Assembly: GCA_032716605.1 (NCBI GenBank)
Contig: CM064495.1
Coordinates: forward strand, 47,324,896 to 47,388,895
Source of the DNA: Paralithodes platypus
Taxonomy: Eukaryota > Arthropoda > Malacostraca > Decapoda > Lithodidae
Reading direction: 5' to 3'
Length of the DNA: 64,000 bases
The translations under genes and the position numbers were made by a program. Positions 1-11,183 of this stretch are shown piece by piece (position 1 is the first letter of the stretch; the number at the start of each line of letters is the position of its first letter). Under the pieces are notes generated by a model that saw only the letters and a list, made by a program, of their open reading frames with translations, was not told the DNA's origin and made no database searches.

Positions 1-850
1 TTTGTCTAACCTATTTGTGAGGATTTTTGAGAACAACTTGTAAATAACTGATAAACTAATGGGACTGTAGTTGCCGAGATCTTTCTTATCGCCTTTTTTG
101 TGAAGTAGAATCACTTGCATTGCACCAAGTTTCTGGAACATCCCGCTCACACAAACATTGGGTGAACAGCTGAGCTACATTAGACCTCTTCTCCTGCATC
201 CTTCAGAAGATCTCTTGTTACTCCATCATCTCCTGGAGATGTTCCACTTTTAATTTTGTTTAAGGCAGAGCTTACCTCATCTACAGATATATGTGGGACC
301 TTGCCTGTGTCTGTTGTTGAATCATTTGATGGAACTGTTTTCTTAGAACTTTTTGACTTGTTCTGTACAGTTTATTATTTCACCATTGCTGTCTCTCAAA
401 GGATTAATTTGTTGCTTACCTAAGGCTAGTTTATGTTGAGTTAGTTTGAGGCTTTTTCCTTTCCTAATAGTTTCTTCAACAAAGTCCATGCTTCTTTTCT
501 TTCTTCTTCCCATCGTCGTTTGTTGATTAGCTCGTTTAGTTCTGCTCTCTCTATTTCATCTCTTTGTTTTGATTTCCATTGCTTTTCTTCATTTTATTAG
601 ATTTACACGAGTCTGTGAGTACTTGCTTTCTTTACTGGTGTTTGTGTTCCCTATCTTTTCTGCTGTTTGTGTAATTGTTAATGTTAGGTTTTCGTTTACT
701 TTGTTGATGTAATTTTCATTTCTGTTGAGAGCTTGGAATATAGTTTTAAGTTCTAACTGGAACTCCATCTTATTTCTATAGGCATATTTTCTTCCCGGGA
801 AGTGATCTTATTTCTTTCTGCTTTAGATTGAACTTTTCTATGCAGCATAT
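1..850 (-). mobile_element. Non-LTR retrotransposon fragment: linker and N-terminal RT, degraded
   Basis: The complement encodes the start of a LINE reverse transcriptase. Positions about 330-180 read VPHISVDEVSSALNKIKSG followed by SPGDDGVTRDLLKDAGEEV, the usual K-S/A-G-x-DG-(I/V)-T-x-x-LL block at the RT N terminus. Positions 120-1 read [16 protein letters not shown] and then an [17 protein letters not shown] motif, the next conserved RT block. One leucine of the usual ISLLS is missing. A stop (GTC TAA) and a frameshift near 181-182 separate the two blocks, so this copy is dead. Positions about 850-330 hold a lysine-rich, stop-riddled stretch that matches the endonuclease-RT linker of such elements. 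The element runs off the left window edge, so the catalytic palm is not visible. The clade is not certain; the motif style is RTE-like. Confidence 0.8.
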
Positions 851-2190
851 CATCACTGATATGTTAAAAGGGAAAATTGAGACGTCGTAAATAGGGTAGG
901 CCTGTAGGCCTGTAACTGCAAGGTCTTTACTAAACTGAATAAAGTCTTGGGCCTAGAAAAATTATAGTCAGTCTAAATCATAAACGTCCCTCAAACTCTT
1001 TTACAGTACTGTACTGTAATTAGTAAACAGAATATATAATATCATATTATCACCAACCCACCAATTAACTTGCAAATAAACCTAATGAATGAAATCAATG
1101 AAAGAAGTAAATACATGTATGTGGTACTGTACTCTAACGATTTGAACGTAGGATACTGGCACCGAAATTCCAGAATAAAGCCAGAATAAAGTTTAAAAGA
1201 CGTCACCGGTACTGGACGGGTTAATAAAATTGTCTATCCTAGCCGATTCACAAGTTGTGCCAGCAAATTTTTGTACAGTACTATCGCTTGTTTTTCACCC
1301 ACAATAATCGCCTAAACCGTACTTTACTACCGTATGCATCACATAGTGATTTTCCGCACTCAAACACGATATATTTTGGAACCTCACAAAATAACTATAT
1401 ACCGTAGCTACTATATACGTTTGTAATACGAAAACACACTTATTTGTTTTAGTTTTCGAAGGTTCATAAAAATATTTTCCAACAGCAATATTGGAATATA
1501 CTGTACTGTATATATATAATTTAAAATGGTAATTTTCTGCTCATATACTGTACAGTAATAGGGCCGTCGGGTGGAAAATATTAACTTTAGGTCTGTTTTT
1601 GACCATACATACAAGTTTAAAGACCGTTTTGTTCACAGAGAATGTTAGTCTCGCATCCTAAATGGCGGCTGAGCTGCATTTGTTTTCAAATTTTTTTTAG
1701 TTTTTAGATCGGACTGAAGTACTTGATCCAACATAGTTTTAGGTCTACCCCTATGCGCCATAAGAATAATATTTTATACACTTTATTATACATACATAAA
1801 ACGAGGAAAGGGTATTTTATTAGTTTCAGTTAGGGAAAAAAAAATGAAAACCTCTAATTATCATCGTGAAAATGTATGGCTAAAAATAATCCGTCCGTGC
1901 ATACCGGTAATTGAACAGACAATTTTAAGAATATTTTCAGTGACAACCTAGAATTTTGAAGAGTGCACTAAATAGTATTTTTTGTTATTTCCATCGGTAT
2001 CATTAAAATTAATGTCTCATGAATATTTGATTTTTTTTTAATCGGTTGTTGCTTCTTCATATTTTGCAATTATTTGTCTTTTATTATATTATATCTATTC
2101 ATTGTCGATAGTATCAATTGCTTGCTTTTTGATTTCCTAAGTTTATTTGTATGATAAATGTAGGTTATTTGTAGGGTAGTAATTGATAGG
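851..2190. other. AT-rich gene-free stretch
   Basis: No coding signal is seen on either strand; the short open frames here have no recognisable motif. The stretch is AT-rich and dense in the words TACTGTA and TACAGTA (for example around 1007-1020, 1500-1510 and 1548-1558), discussed in the findings. GTAGGCCTGTAGGCCTG lies near 897-913. Confidence 0.5.
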
Positions 2191-2206
2191 GGTCACTTGA
2201 GGCATG

Positions 2207-2866
<660 letters not shown>

Positions 2867-2879
2867 TGCACTACTTTCT

Positions 2880-3560
2880 ACGATCAAGACTTAATGTGAT
2901 TTGAATATAATAATACCGTAATTAAATCCAATCTCATACAGTATTCAGGATATTTTGTTCACCATTATTTCAATACACATCAACGTGCTCTCTACGATTT
3001 ACTCCTAGGGTTTCAAATTATTTACACAGTCGGGCTTTTATATCATGAAAGGAAAGGACTACAGGCAAAGATAGGCTGGAATAGTGTTGCGACTGTTATT
3101 GATTGTTTAGTTTACCATTTGAATCAGTTTCTCCCATTTATTCAATACCATACATACTATAAACGATCTGCATTTAAGTGTATGCGGCCTAATCAAGTCA
3201 ATGTAGAACTTGATACAAATTAATATCGAAGTCGGCGTTAACTTTTATTAAGGTGTGAGTATAGAGCCCTTGAGTAGCAGGGCTCGCCTTCTCACTTCCC
3301 CCTTCTCTGTCTCTATCTGTGATCCCAGCCTCTCAACTCTACAAACCCCCAAATAAGGAATTGGATTAATTGGCAGTTTTACCATCAATTTTCGTTTGTG
3401 TATCAAATGCATCACACACACTAATGAAGGGAAATAGACCACATTCAGACCCGTTAAATCTTGATTGTAGACAGTGTGTGCTGTGAGAGAGTTACAAGGA
3501 GTTACAAAGAATATTAGTATCTCAAAGACCTTCCGGTCCATTTCGGGGAAATATTCGAAG
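2880..3560. other. Spacer between inverted arms, no gene
   Basis: AT-rich sequence with no convincing reading frame. A short C/T-rich segment near 3265-3350 is not recognised. Confidence 0.4.
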
Positions 3561-3860
3561 TGGAAGGAGAGACATTTTTCAATGCACTACACTCCAGAGT
3601 GTGCAAAATACTATCTACCGTCTTCTTGAACTGCTCAACTGAGGAAATGTTTACAACTTCTGAGGAAAGTTTGTTGCAGGTAGAACAGATCTTAAATGGG
3701 AGTTTCCACAAATACTAGTGCTTAACCTTTTCAATTATAACTGCCAGCCATGGTTGCGTATTGTATTCAAATAGAGGCTAAACATTTTGCTATGATACAC
3801 ATCAAATCCATTATTAATTTTAAAAACTTGAATGAACTGACCTCGTAGTCTGTGTGTTGA
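3560..3860 (-). pseudogene. LINE RT C-terminal fragment, L2/CR1-like
   Basis: The complement reads, across frameshifts, an FIQVFK-like stretch followed by YHSKMFSLYLNTIRNHGWQL and then NKLSSEVVNISSVEQFKKTV. These match the end of L2/CR1-type LINE proteins, where a (G/R)-x-(M/L)-IQVFKI-x-NG block is followed by W-N-x-LP-x-x-VV-x-(A/S)-x-S-V-x-x-FK. The tryptophan-asparagine pair of that block is degraded. The fragment is short, carries at least two frame changes and is antisense to the window. No 3' tail is evident. Confidence 0.6.
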
Positions 3861-3864
3861 AAGA

Positions 3865-4694
3865 GAGAGAGAAGGAGAAGAAGAAGAAGATCACTACAGC
3901 TGATATTCTTGTAACCCACGTTGTGTATAGAGACTCATTTTGAGAATACAATTATATAGTATATTGTATTAATAAAATCTATCTATCTATCTATTGCCTG
4001 ACGCCGTGATCCCCGAAGGGGTGGCCACGAACGAACCGCCCCCATGCACCTCTGTCCCCAGTCAGTCGACGCCCCTCCCCCCAACCAGCACCACCTTCGT
4101 TCATGTACTTCCTCACTCCATCCTTCCACCTCATATTCGGTCTACCTCTCCCCCTCTGTCCCTCCACCTCGCTCTCATACACCCTCTTAGTCATTCTCTC
4201 GCTTTCCATACGTTCCATATGGCCGAACCATCTCAAGTTGTTCCTTTTCACACTTTCCAGCACATCTACCTCCACACCACACCTCCTTCTTACTTCCTCA
4301 TTAGTCTGTCTATCCCTCCATGTAACTCCGCACGCACTCCTTAAGTAATACATTTCCACTGCTCTCACTCTTGGTCTGAGTCTCTCAACCAACGTCCATG
4401 CTTCTCTTCCGTAAGTCAGTGTCGGGATTACCACACTGTCATGCAAGGACTTCTTCACTTCCATACTGATAATAAAATCCTAATAAATATTAAATGTTGG
4501 CCATTGTAAGCATGTGCAATGATGGTTTAACAATAATTTGCAATGCATGAGAACAATCATCGCTAATCACTAACTGCCAGCTAGAGAAGGAAGGTGGGGG
4601 TAGACTTGGACCCGACTCCCCCCTTCCACCTGCCCAGGGGAAGAAAGGACCCACCCCTGAGCAACTTTTAGTACGCGTGAGTGTACCTACCCGA
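3865..4694 (-). repeat. Right arm of the large inverted repeat, split by an NL-B insertion
   Basis: 3865-3979 and 4480-4694 together pair with 2207-2600 in inverted orientation. The LINE at 3980-4469 interrupts this arm and is absent from the left arm, so the inverted duplication predates the LINE insertion. Confidence 0.8.
3970..4479 (-). mobile_element. NL-B LINE copy 1, 5'-truncated, with target-site duplication
   Basis: This is a 3' fragment of an RTE-like non-LTR retrotransposon lying antisense. The open frame (4464-3991) encodes the RT C terminus: SLHDSVVIPTLTYGREAWTL, then RSACGVTWRDRQTNEEVRRR, then LRWFGHMERMESERMTKRV, and ends GDHGVRQ-stop. This thumb/C-terminal region is typical of RTE-type elements (VxPTLLYGxExWTL, LRWFGHxxRM). 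The 3' end is an (ATAG)n tail at 3980-3994. The 10-base direct repeat TAATAAAATC flanks the insertion at 3970-3979 and 4470-4479. The copy has no frameshift in its short coding part. Related copies lie at 15910-16144 and 24498-25590. Confidence 0.9.
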
Positions 4695-5038
4695 TAGCAC
4701 TATCGTTAGTGAGTGCTATTTGTATTTTTTACTATTGTTAATGTCTTGTGAGGTTGCAAATTTGATTTCAATAGAATATTTTGTTTCTTTATTCATGCAG
4801 TTTAGTAAAAATTTGCAGAACGTACCGGGCTTCCCAAATTGACTAATTCCTTGAATGTGACGATAGTGCGTTGTTATGTGTGCGATTAGTTTGCTTGGGA
4901 AACAGGGTGTATATTACTACATGAGCAAGTTAATGGAGCAAATGTCTTAAATTCTCAACACTAATAGGGCTAACTTAGGCGACCCAATGTGACGACATCC
5001 AGGTAAGCCTACTTACAAACATAACAAATCATCAATTA
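4695..5038. other. Dispersed AT-rich repeat, no gene
   Basis: 4850-4936 is shared with 14480-14540 (landmark GATAGTGCGTTGTTATGTG, then GCGATTAGTTTGCTTGGGAA). 4905-4935 (TATTACTACATGAGCAAG) recurs at 5408-5437, and inverted at 15122-15160 and 15825-15855. Confidence 0.55.
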
Positions 5039-5273
5039 TTAACCCCTTCAGACATATATGACGCAGAGGTTGCCAGATTAGCAATAAGAAATAGAGTTCT
5101 CTCACTCTTATAATTACCTCTCCAAAATTAGTTTTCTGCCCACATCTAACTCAAAGACAACTGCAGAGGTTGAAGTAACTAAAATAAATGTTTGTAAAAA
5201 ACCCTGATGGTAATAAAGGCTTTAAAGTATCCCTAATAGGCTCAAAATTGCGTCATATATCGGAGAGGGTTAA
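5039..5273. mobile_element. piggyBac-like MITE with TTAA duplication
   Basis: TTAA occurs at 5039-5042 and 5270-5273. The ends are inverted copies: CCCCTTCAGACATATATGAC on the left, and CCCTCTCCGATATATGACGC read inward from the right. The 227-base interior has no reading frame. TTAA target duplication with CCC-starting termini is characteristic of the piggyBac superfamily; no transposase for it is seen in this window. Confidence 0.75.
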
Positions 5274-5437
5274 AATTAAAATGTAAAACTTGCAAACTAA
5301 AATTAAAACTTGGACAAAGACATATAAAGGCAAAATAACTAATCAAAATCGATATGTGGAAACAACGCTTACTATAATAACATTTATGAAATAACAAAAC
5401 ACAAAACCACATAGGGTGTATATTACTACATGAGCAA
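5274..5437 (-). repeat. HR dispersed repeat, inverted copy
   Basis: Reverse-complement copy of the AT-rich repeat that fills 14280-16240 (landmarks read on the complement: GTTGTTTCCACAT, GATTAGTTATTTTGCC, TTGCAAGTTTTACATTTT). Confidence 0.65.
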
Positions 5438-5442
5438 GTTAA

Positions 5443-6129
5443 TCTTGGATCTTCTGATCACTGTCTGATGCAGGCCACCTGTCTATCACCTACCACACCT
5501 TCCCACTCTGAACCTGTTTTGGTGACTAAATGGCATTACGATAGGGCAGGTGTGGAAATTCCCGGTGCGACCGAAGCCGCTCCAAGGACCCGTGCCCCCA
5601 GGGAGGGGGGGAGGTTATGCCAACAACACAATCTACACTCAATGAGAGCTCTGTGGGAAAACCCGATCGTGGCCATGGCCTTCCTCAAGGACTCGGGGCT
5701 GTTCGGCCAGGCAGCTTAGGGAACAACAACAACAACAACAACAACAACGATAGGGCAGACTGGGAGGGTCTTCAAGGTTTCTTTATTGATATTCCCTGGA
5801 CCTGTTTCTTTTCTAATGATGCACACACCACCTTGAGCCACATACAAGATTTTGTAAAAATTGGAATGGAAACTTTTATTCCTCATCAAAAGTACAGTAA
5901 AAGATCTAATTCACCTAAATGGTTTGACCATAATTGTGCTAGAGTAACTGAACAGAAAGCAATAGCCTACAATGCATACACAAGATCAAAAACACGAAGC
6001 CTTTAATTACTTTAGAGACATCAGAAATCATGCCAAAACTGTATTAAACCTAACTAAATCAAACTTTCTCCACAAGCAGGCAAATAAACTTCTAAATAAT
6101 CCTAATGATAACAAAATATTTTGGTCTAC
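5443..6129 (+). pseudogene. NL-J endonuclease C terminus and linker, interrupted
   Basis: Once the insertion at 5550-5746 is disregarded, the frame goes from SDHCLMQATCLSP through VLVTKWHYDRA and resumes as DRADWEGLQGFFIDIPWTCF, PKWFDHNCARVTEQKAIAYN and FNYFRDIRNHAKTVLNLTKS. DWEGL-x(n)-PKWFD-x-x-C is the usual linker between an APE-type endonuclease and the RT in jockey-type LINEs. A frame change lies near 6000 (after KTRS). The upstream catalytic endonuclease residues are missing through 5' truncation. Confidence 0.8.
5538..5758 (+). mobile_element. (AAC)n-tailed retroelement fragment with 12-base TSD
   Basis: ACGATAGGGCAG is present at 5538-5549 and 5747-5758. Between them lies a 197-base insert ending in (AAC)n at 5722-5746. 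5620-5660 (AATCTACACTCAATGAGAGC) matches the 3' untranslated end of the NL-A LINE (inverted at 19020-19050), and 5700-5725 (GCTGTTCGGCCAGGCAGCTT) matches the end of SINE-3. The first part (near 5567) resembles an inverted bit of SINE-3, so the insert is chimeric. Confidence 0.85.
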
Positions 6130-6303
6130 TCTTAATTCACTTCCCTCGAATTGCTTTCCACAAACTTACACTCTACAAATTTTTAAATCCAGTTGTTACA
6201 AACATTTTATGAATGGAGGATGCCTTTAGGCACATGGACCTTTTTGTTTTATCTGTGTTTTTCCTTCCTCCGTTCATTGTCTCTTTAAAAAAAAAAAAAA
6301 AAA
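6127..6303 (+). mobile_element. Extra NL-J 3' end with poly(A), inside NL-J
   Basis: 6135-6286 repeats the last coding bases and the 3' UTR of the same LINE (compare 7945-8100) and ends in 17 A at 6287-6303. The host RT frame resumes immediately at 6304. No clear target-site duplication is seen, and the join is at the shared word ATTCACTTCCC. Confidence 0.85.
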
Positions 6304-8040
6304 TCATTCAAATCCAACTTCACTACTGCTTCATCCATTCCCCCATTAAAATCTCCGACTGGCAATCTTGTAAGTGACCCACGAGGTAAAGCTAACCTTC
6401 TTGCGGATATTTTCTCCACCGACTCAACCTTGGATGAAATGAGTCAAGGTGTCCCTGTGCTTAATTTTGATTCGCCTGAGATTCCCTCACTTAAGATCCA
6501 CACCAGACATGTCAAATCTATTTTGCAGAATCTCTCAGTAGATAAGGCTCCTGGTCCAGATGAAATTCCTCCAATAGTACTTAAGAATTGCTCCTTGGTG
6601 CTCGCTCCTGTATTGGCAAAATTTTTCCGTCTGTGTACTCATATCTCATGCTTCCCAGTACCCTGGAAAGAAGCAAACATCCATCCAGTTCCTAAAAAAG
6701 GTGCCTCTTCAGATCCATCAAACTACAGACCAATAGCTATAACTTCCACTATTGGTAAAGTCTTTGAAATTATATTAAATAATCACATAATTAAGCATCT
6801 TGAGAATAATAAATTAATCAGTGATAGGCAATATGGTTTTAGACGATGTCGATCAACTGCAGACATTCTTTGCCTTCTTACGCATCAAATCAACCAAGCT
6901 ACAGACCAACATGGTGAAACACATACAATAGCACTGGATATATCAAAGGCATTTGATAGAGTCTGGCATCAATCCTTATTGTCGAAGATGTCACACTACG
7001 GCCTTGCATCATTAGTTCCACTAATTTCTTCTTATCTTCATAACAGAAAAATATGTGTAATGGTAGATGGCCTTTATTCTCAATTTCACTCAATAAATGC
7101 TGGTGTTCCCCAGGGATCAGTTTTGGTCCCAACTCTGTTCCTCATTCATATCAATGATCTCATATCTACCACTCATAATCTAATACATTCCTACGCAGAT
7201 GACTCAACACTCCACAGTTCCTTCACATTTTCCAATTCTTTCACCCAACCCGATCTTATAAATTCAAAAATAAACACTGCAATTTCTCTGAACCAGGACC
7301 TTTCTAGAATTAATGAATGGGGACAAAAGAATCTAGTTTCCTTTAATGCACAGAAAACCAAGTACATTCAATTTTTCTAACCGACAGAATCTCACTGACT
7401 CCCATATATTTTTTAATGATGTAAATATTCCCACTTCCCCTAGTATTGACATTCTCGGTGTAACATTAACTACTAACTTGAGCTGGACACATTATGTTAG
7501 AAGCATTGCTAAGAATGCCTCTAAAAAACTGGGACTCCTGTACAGAGTTCGAGAATTCTTCACTGACGAGCAGTTGGCCGTAATATATAAAAGTCATGTG
7601 CGTTCTCAGATGGATTACTGTTCACCTCTGTGGAGTGGAAGTGGAGTGGTTGCATTGAGGCAGTTGGACAAAATTCAAAATAAAGCTATTAGATTAATCA
7701 ATAACCCTGCAATTACACAGGACCTTCCTACATTATCCATACGAAGAAACGTTGCATCCCTTGCATTATTCTACAGATATTTTCACAGCAATTGTTCCGA
7801 GGAACTTGCTTCAATTGTGCCGCCTCTCTACATCTTTCCCCGTAGAACTAGGGCAGCTGAGAGCGCCCATGAATTTACACTTTCTCCTCCACAATGCAGA
7901 ACTTCTGCTTATCAAAATTAATTTATCCCTAGAACTACTACTCTTTGGAATTCACTTCCCTCGAGTTGCTTTCCACAAACTTACAATCTACAAAAGTTTA
8001 AATCCAGTTGTTACAAACATTTTTATGAATGGAGGATGCC
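6304..8040 (+). pseudogene. NL-J reverse transcriptase, one frameshift and one nonsense change
   Basis: RNA-dependent DNA polymerase of a jockey/CR1-group LINE; it would carry out target-primed reverse transcription. RT blocks appear in order: DKAPGPDEIPPIVLK (about 6540), PVPKKGASSDPSNYRPIAI (6690), QYGFRRCRSTADILCLL (6830), ALDISKAFDRVWH with the first catalytic Asp (6930), NAGVPQGSVLVPTLFLIHI (7096) and SYADDST with the catalytic Asp pair (7190). The C-terminal region has LGVTLTTNLSWTHYV, QMDYCSPLWSGSG and NSLPSSCFPQTY. Compared with copy 2, an extra T in a T run near 7373-7377 shifts the frame, and TCA became TAA at 7919-7921. The stop after MNGGCL lies near 8045. The protein would end there, just before the 3' UTR and poly(A). 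Confidence 0.92.
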
Positions 8041-8097
8041 TTTAGGCACATGGACCTTTTTGTTTTATCTGTGTTTTTCCTTCCTCCGTTCATTGTC

Positions 8098-8134
<37 letters not shown>

Positions 8135-8135
<1 letters not shown>

Positions 8136-8793
8136 ATGCGTACATACTGTAAATGGTAGTATTTTGTGATCTTCGCACAACCGAAATTTCGCTGAATGGA
8201 CGTTCTTAAGTCGGGGGTCAACTGTATGCGAAAACCCTAATACGCGGCTGGGGGGTCGGAAAAAAACACAAAATTCTCAATAAGTGTCTACAGTTCCTAA
8301 TAAGCGTTTTGGGAGCCCAAAAGTGGTCATATCCGCCCTTCTTACCTAATACAGTACACGTGGACACCCATCATTTCGCGTGGCACCAGATATCATAATT
8401 ATGTTGATATTACTTACCACATAGACTTTATTTGAAACCATAGTCATATTTAGCATACCCCCAGTAATACAAAAAATATACTGTAGGCTATATATATTAA
8501 AAATAAAAAAAAAATAGAAAAAATTGGGAATGAGTCTGAGCAAATAGATAGATATAAATACAGTAGATAGAAACTCATCGTCATTTTTCCGTGGCTTCGT
8601 CAGACGCGGCACTTGACTTGACTGTTTTGATAGTCCCGGGCATTCAATTCCTTCATCATTACCACCAGGCCCACCGCCCCTATCACTGAATGCACTAAAG
8701 GCCATAATATACACGAGATATACAAGGTTCAGGCACAAATAAGCCAGTAAAAGGCGGGTGGACTTGAGAGCGTCTTGGCTAGTGTTGACGACA
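8135..8793. other. Gene-free region with weak transposon-end traces
   Basis: The complement of 8864-8346 is open for 172 codons but shows no recognisable domain and ends in low-complexity Phe/Tyr sequence, so I do not call it a gene. 8190-8225, read on the complement, gives GTTGACCCCCGACTTAAGAA, the style of a pogo/Tigger terminus, but no partner terminus was found. 8505-8570 resembles an inverted NL-B2 3' end with a GATA tail. Confidence 0.4.
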
Positions 8794-9107
8794 TTAACCC
8801 ATCGGATCCGGGGGGCCTCATATGATCCTGATCGCTGTGTCTGGGGCCATTTTTGTACAGTCAAGTTTCATAATTCAGTAGCTACTGATTGACAGCACCT
8901 ACAGCAGTCAATATTTTTGCAAATTGTAGAACGTTTTGTTGTCTGTAGATTGCTGTTGAGATGACATCGCTACGACGCGTGGCTGCCGAGTTATGATGAT
9001 TTTAGCGGCGATTTGTAGCCGCGCATTTTGCCTCATATGAGGCCTCCCGGATTCCTGCCAATATTTTTGTTTGCCTCATATGAGGCCTCCCGGATTCCGA
9101 GGGTTAA
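8794..9107. mobile_element. piggyBac-like MITE with TTAA duplication and doubled right terminus
   Basis: TTAA at 8794-8797 and 9104-9107 flank 306 bases. The left end is CCCATCGGATCC followed by GGCCTCATATGA. The right end, read inward, is CCCTCGGAATCC followed by GGCCTCATATGAGG. The right subterminal block is duplicated (9028-9056 and 9071-9098). There is no reading frame. Confidence 0.8.
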
Positions 9108-9229
9108 AGTTGGCGGCCGTAACTTGCGCAAGTGACGCTGGGATTTCGGATTCACCTGAGTCACTCAGATTTAGCCTCCAAGCAAGAAACACCTTGACAA
9201 TGGCAGTTTATATTATTATTATTAATATG

Positions 9230-9420
9230 TTTTTATATTTTTTTTCTGGGTCTTCTCCTGGATGACCTAGATGTGTGTAAATTTGTGTTTTGTTTTTGTG
9301 TGTTCGTTCATTTTCTGTTGTGTTTTGTGTTGTCCCTGTTCTTGCTCTGTCATGATCCCCCCCCCCCAAAAAAAAAATAGGAAAACTGGGGATTGGGCCT
9401 GAGTCAATAGATAGATAGAT
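9230..9420 (+). mobile_element. NL-B2 LINE 3' end, short copy
   Basis: Matches 40121-40293 (GGGTCTTCTCCTGG, then CCCTGTTCTTGCTCTGT, then GGGGATTGGGCCTGAG) and ends in (GATA)n at 9408-9420. A polyC/polyA slippage tract lies at 9358-9378. It is non-coding. Confidence 0.75.
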
Positions 9421-9585
9421 TTTTTATTCCATACACAAAAAGATGTATACAGTATAGGGCATACAGTACACCCTGATGGTCCATATCACATTCAAAATTA
9501 ATTCACTTGTTTGTTTATGCTTTCTAGTTTGATGTTTTGAGTCTTCAATTATTTTTGCTCTCGTTTTCGGTGTATTTTCTGTCTG

Positions 9586-9730
9586 GATAGCGTAATGCAT
9601 AAATGCGCGGAATTTCGGTGTGAGTATCCTAGCTTTGAGCCCTTGGAGTGCCACATGTATTTGTTGATTTCATTAATTGAGTTTAGAAGTAAAGTTTGTT
9701 GGTGAGAAAATATTAATTTTTGTCTGTGTT
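9586..9730 (+). mobile_element. SINE-1 copy
   Basis: tRNA-derived head (GATAGCGTAATGCATAAATG) with a degenerate B box near 9634, then the body CACATGTATTTGTTGATTTC and the end AAGTAAAGTTTGTTGGTGA. Compare copies at 14112, 14675, 15552 and 22750. Confidence 0.75.
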
Positions 9731-9905
9731 ATTGTTCATAATTTTATCCACTTTTGGTTAGTATTTAGGGCAAAAAATATCAAAATTAGGCAATTTTTTT
9801 TTTGTTCGAGGTGTCTACCATAAGCTATTTTTCCAGGTATGTTTTTAGGAATAGGATTTACACCATACCCGAAAGAGGAGTTACAGAGCTCCGATCTTAC
9901 TTTCA

Positions 9906-10455
9906 ACCATCTAGACAAAGGCGGGTGCCCAACCCTGAAAGGGGTTGAAATAGGGGAGCTATCCCCTGGCCAAAGGCGGCTTTCTAGGGCCTTTCCTAGC
10001 TTATGCTGAGAGGATTGGGTTCTAGTCATGTGGTGATGGGCTGGTCTATCAGAGTGAGAACTGAGCGATCTCTGCCATACCCATAGCTTACTCTGACTGT
10101 TCCTTTTACTTATATATTCTCTAGATCTCAAGTGACGGCGCCTCTTCCGTGGATTGACCTCCCAATCTATCAAGATTGGAAGCGAAAGCGTCACATTTTT
10201 CCTTTGCCCCTCAACTTTCTCTTCATAATTGCTGAGGGGCACAGGGCCCTGGGTGGGGCTTTGGTTTCCCTGGCATTTCCGCACCCTCCTCAGCTCCCCG
10301 CCATGGAGTGGCTTCGGTCACCCAGGCTTTATTGTGGTAAGCAGGGAGGGTTCTGTGGGGGCGCTCGGTTGTGGCCTTGGCTTTGCTCTGGGCTTCGGGG
10401 CTGTTCGGCCAGGCAGCTTGGGGAACAACAACAACAACAACAACCATCTAGACAA
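9906..10455 (+). mobile_element. SINE-3 copy, 524 bp with (AAC)n tail and 13-base TSD
   Basis: ACCATCTAGACAA is present at 9906-9918 and 10443-10455. The element (9919-10442) starts GGCGGGTGCCC, has no convincing reading frame and ends GGCCAGGCAGCTTGGGGAAC plus (AAC)n. A second copy with the same 5' start lies at 59405-59966, and a truncated inverted copy at 57301-57550. A common 5' end and clean duplication suggest a complete non-autonomous retroelement. Its 3' end resembles that of NL-A, a likely RT donor. Confidence 0.85.
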
Positions 10456-10619
10456 TTTTACCAACACACCCATAAACTTCGTTTGATGCGTAAATAGCCT
10501 CCCGAAAATATACCCTGGGCGGGAGTTGGAGTTCATGGAGTTTACCTATTTCTAATTTTATAAGTATATCTGTGGAAACAAAATTTCCGAATATAATTTT
10601 CTATACATCAAGTACAAAA

Positions 10620-10772
10620 CTATACAAAACAGTTTATTTAAATATTTTATTTTGCTAAAGCGTTGTTTCCACATAGCGATTATAATTAGTTCTTTGGCCT
10701 TTATATTGTCTTGTCCTCATTTTGGTTTGTTTATTTTGCAAGTTTTACATGTTAATTTATTGAGAACATACA
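10620..10772 (+). repeat. HR dispersed repeat copy
   Basis: Landmarks GCGTTGTTTCCACATAGCGA, TTTGGTTTGTTTATTTTGC and AAGTTTTACATG. It is interrupted at its end by the NL-C LINE, whose tail in turn contains the Tigger element. Confidence 0.7.
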
Positions 10773-11183
10773 TACAGTAAACTTCCGTTAATCCGAAGGG
10801 CAGCGGACCGGCCCTCGTTCGGATTAGTGGATTTTTCGGATTATCGGACGTTACCCCCCCCCCACCCCCGATTTTTTTTTTAAGACCCAAACCAAGACAC
10901 AAACACAGGATAATAATGATAATAATGATAATAATGACTAATCATGACTTTAACTCACCTTATATGAAGAGAAGAGATGTGTAGCATTGAAGATAAGCCC
11001 CCAGCACCAGCCCCAACCCAGCCACTAGCCCCCTAGCCCCATATTAGTAACTTATAATCACTGCTCTGTACTGTAAGTGTACTTTAATGTAAAATTAACT
11101 TAAAAAGACTTATTTTTTTTTTTGTATTTTGCTGGTTTTATATTTTTTTGGGGGTCCTTAAATCTACTACACTTCACTGATTA

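Larger units (their letters stand above)
5438..8134 (+). mobile_element. NL-J LINE copy 1 (jockey/CR1-like), 5'-truncated, poly(A) tail
   Basis: The element starts inside the endonuclease domain (LGSSDHCLM at about 5443, the conserved SDH motif) and ends with a run of 34 A at 8101-8134. It contains the endonuclease-RT linker, the full RT domain and the C-terminal region. Two insertions interrupt it: a 197-base (AAC)n-tailed retroelement at 5550-5746 with a 12-base duplication, and a second copy of its own 3' end plus poly(A) at about 6127-6303. Copy 2 at 53161-54446 allows its mutations to be read by comparison. Confidence 0.92.

Noticed and set aside
3994..4344. Plus-strand frame rich in Pro/Thr/Ser over the NL-B LINE (also 15856-16203 and 24515-24865)
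   Set aside because: Shadow of the antisense RT frame, which has clear RT motifs and ends in the proper tail.
8346..8864. 172-codon antisense frame
   Set aside because: No domain, low-complexity end, and overlap with the terminus of a TTAA MITE.
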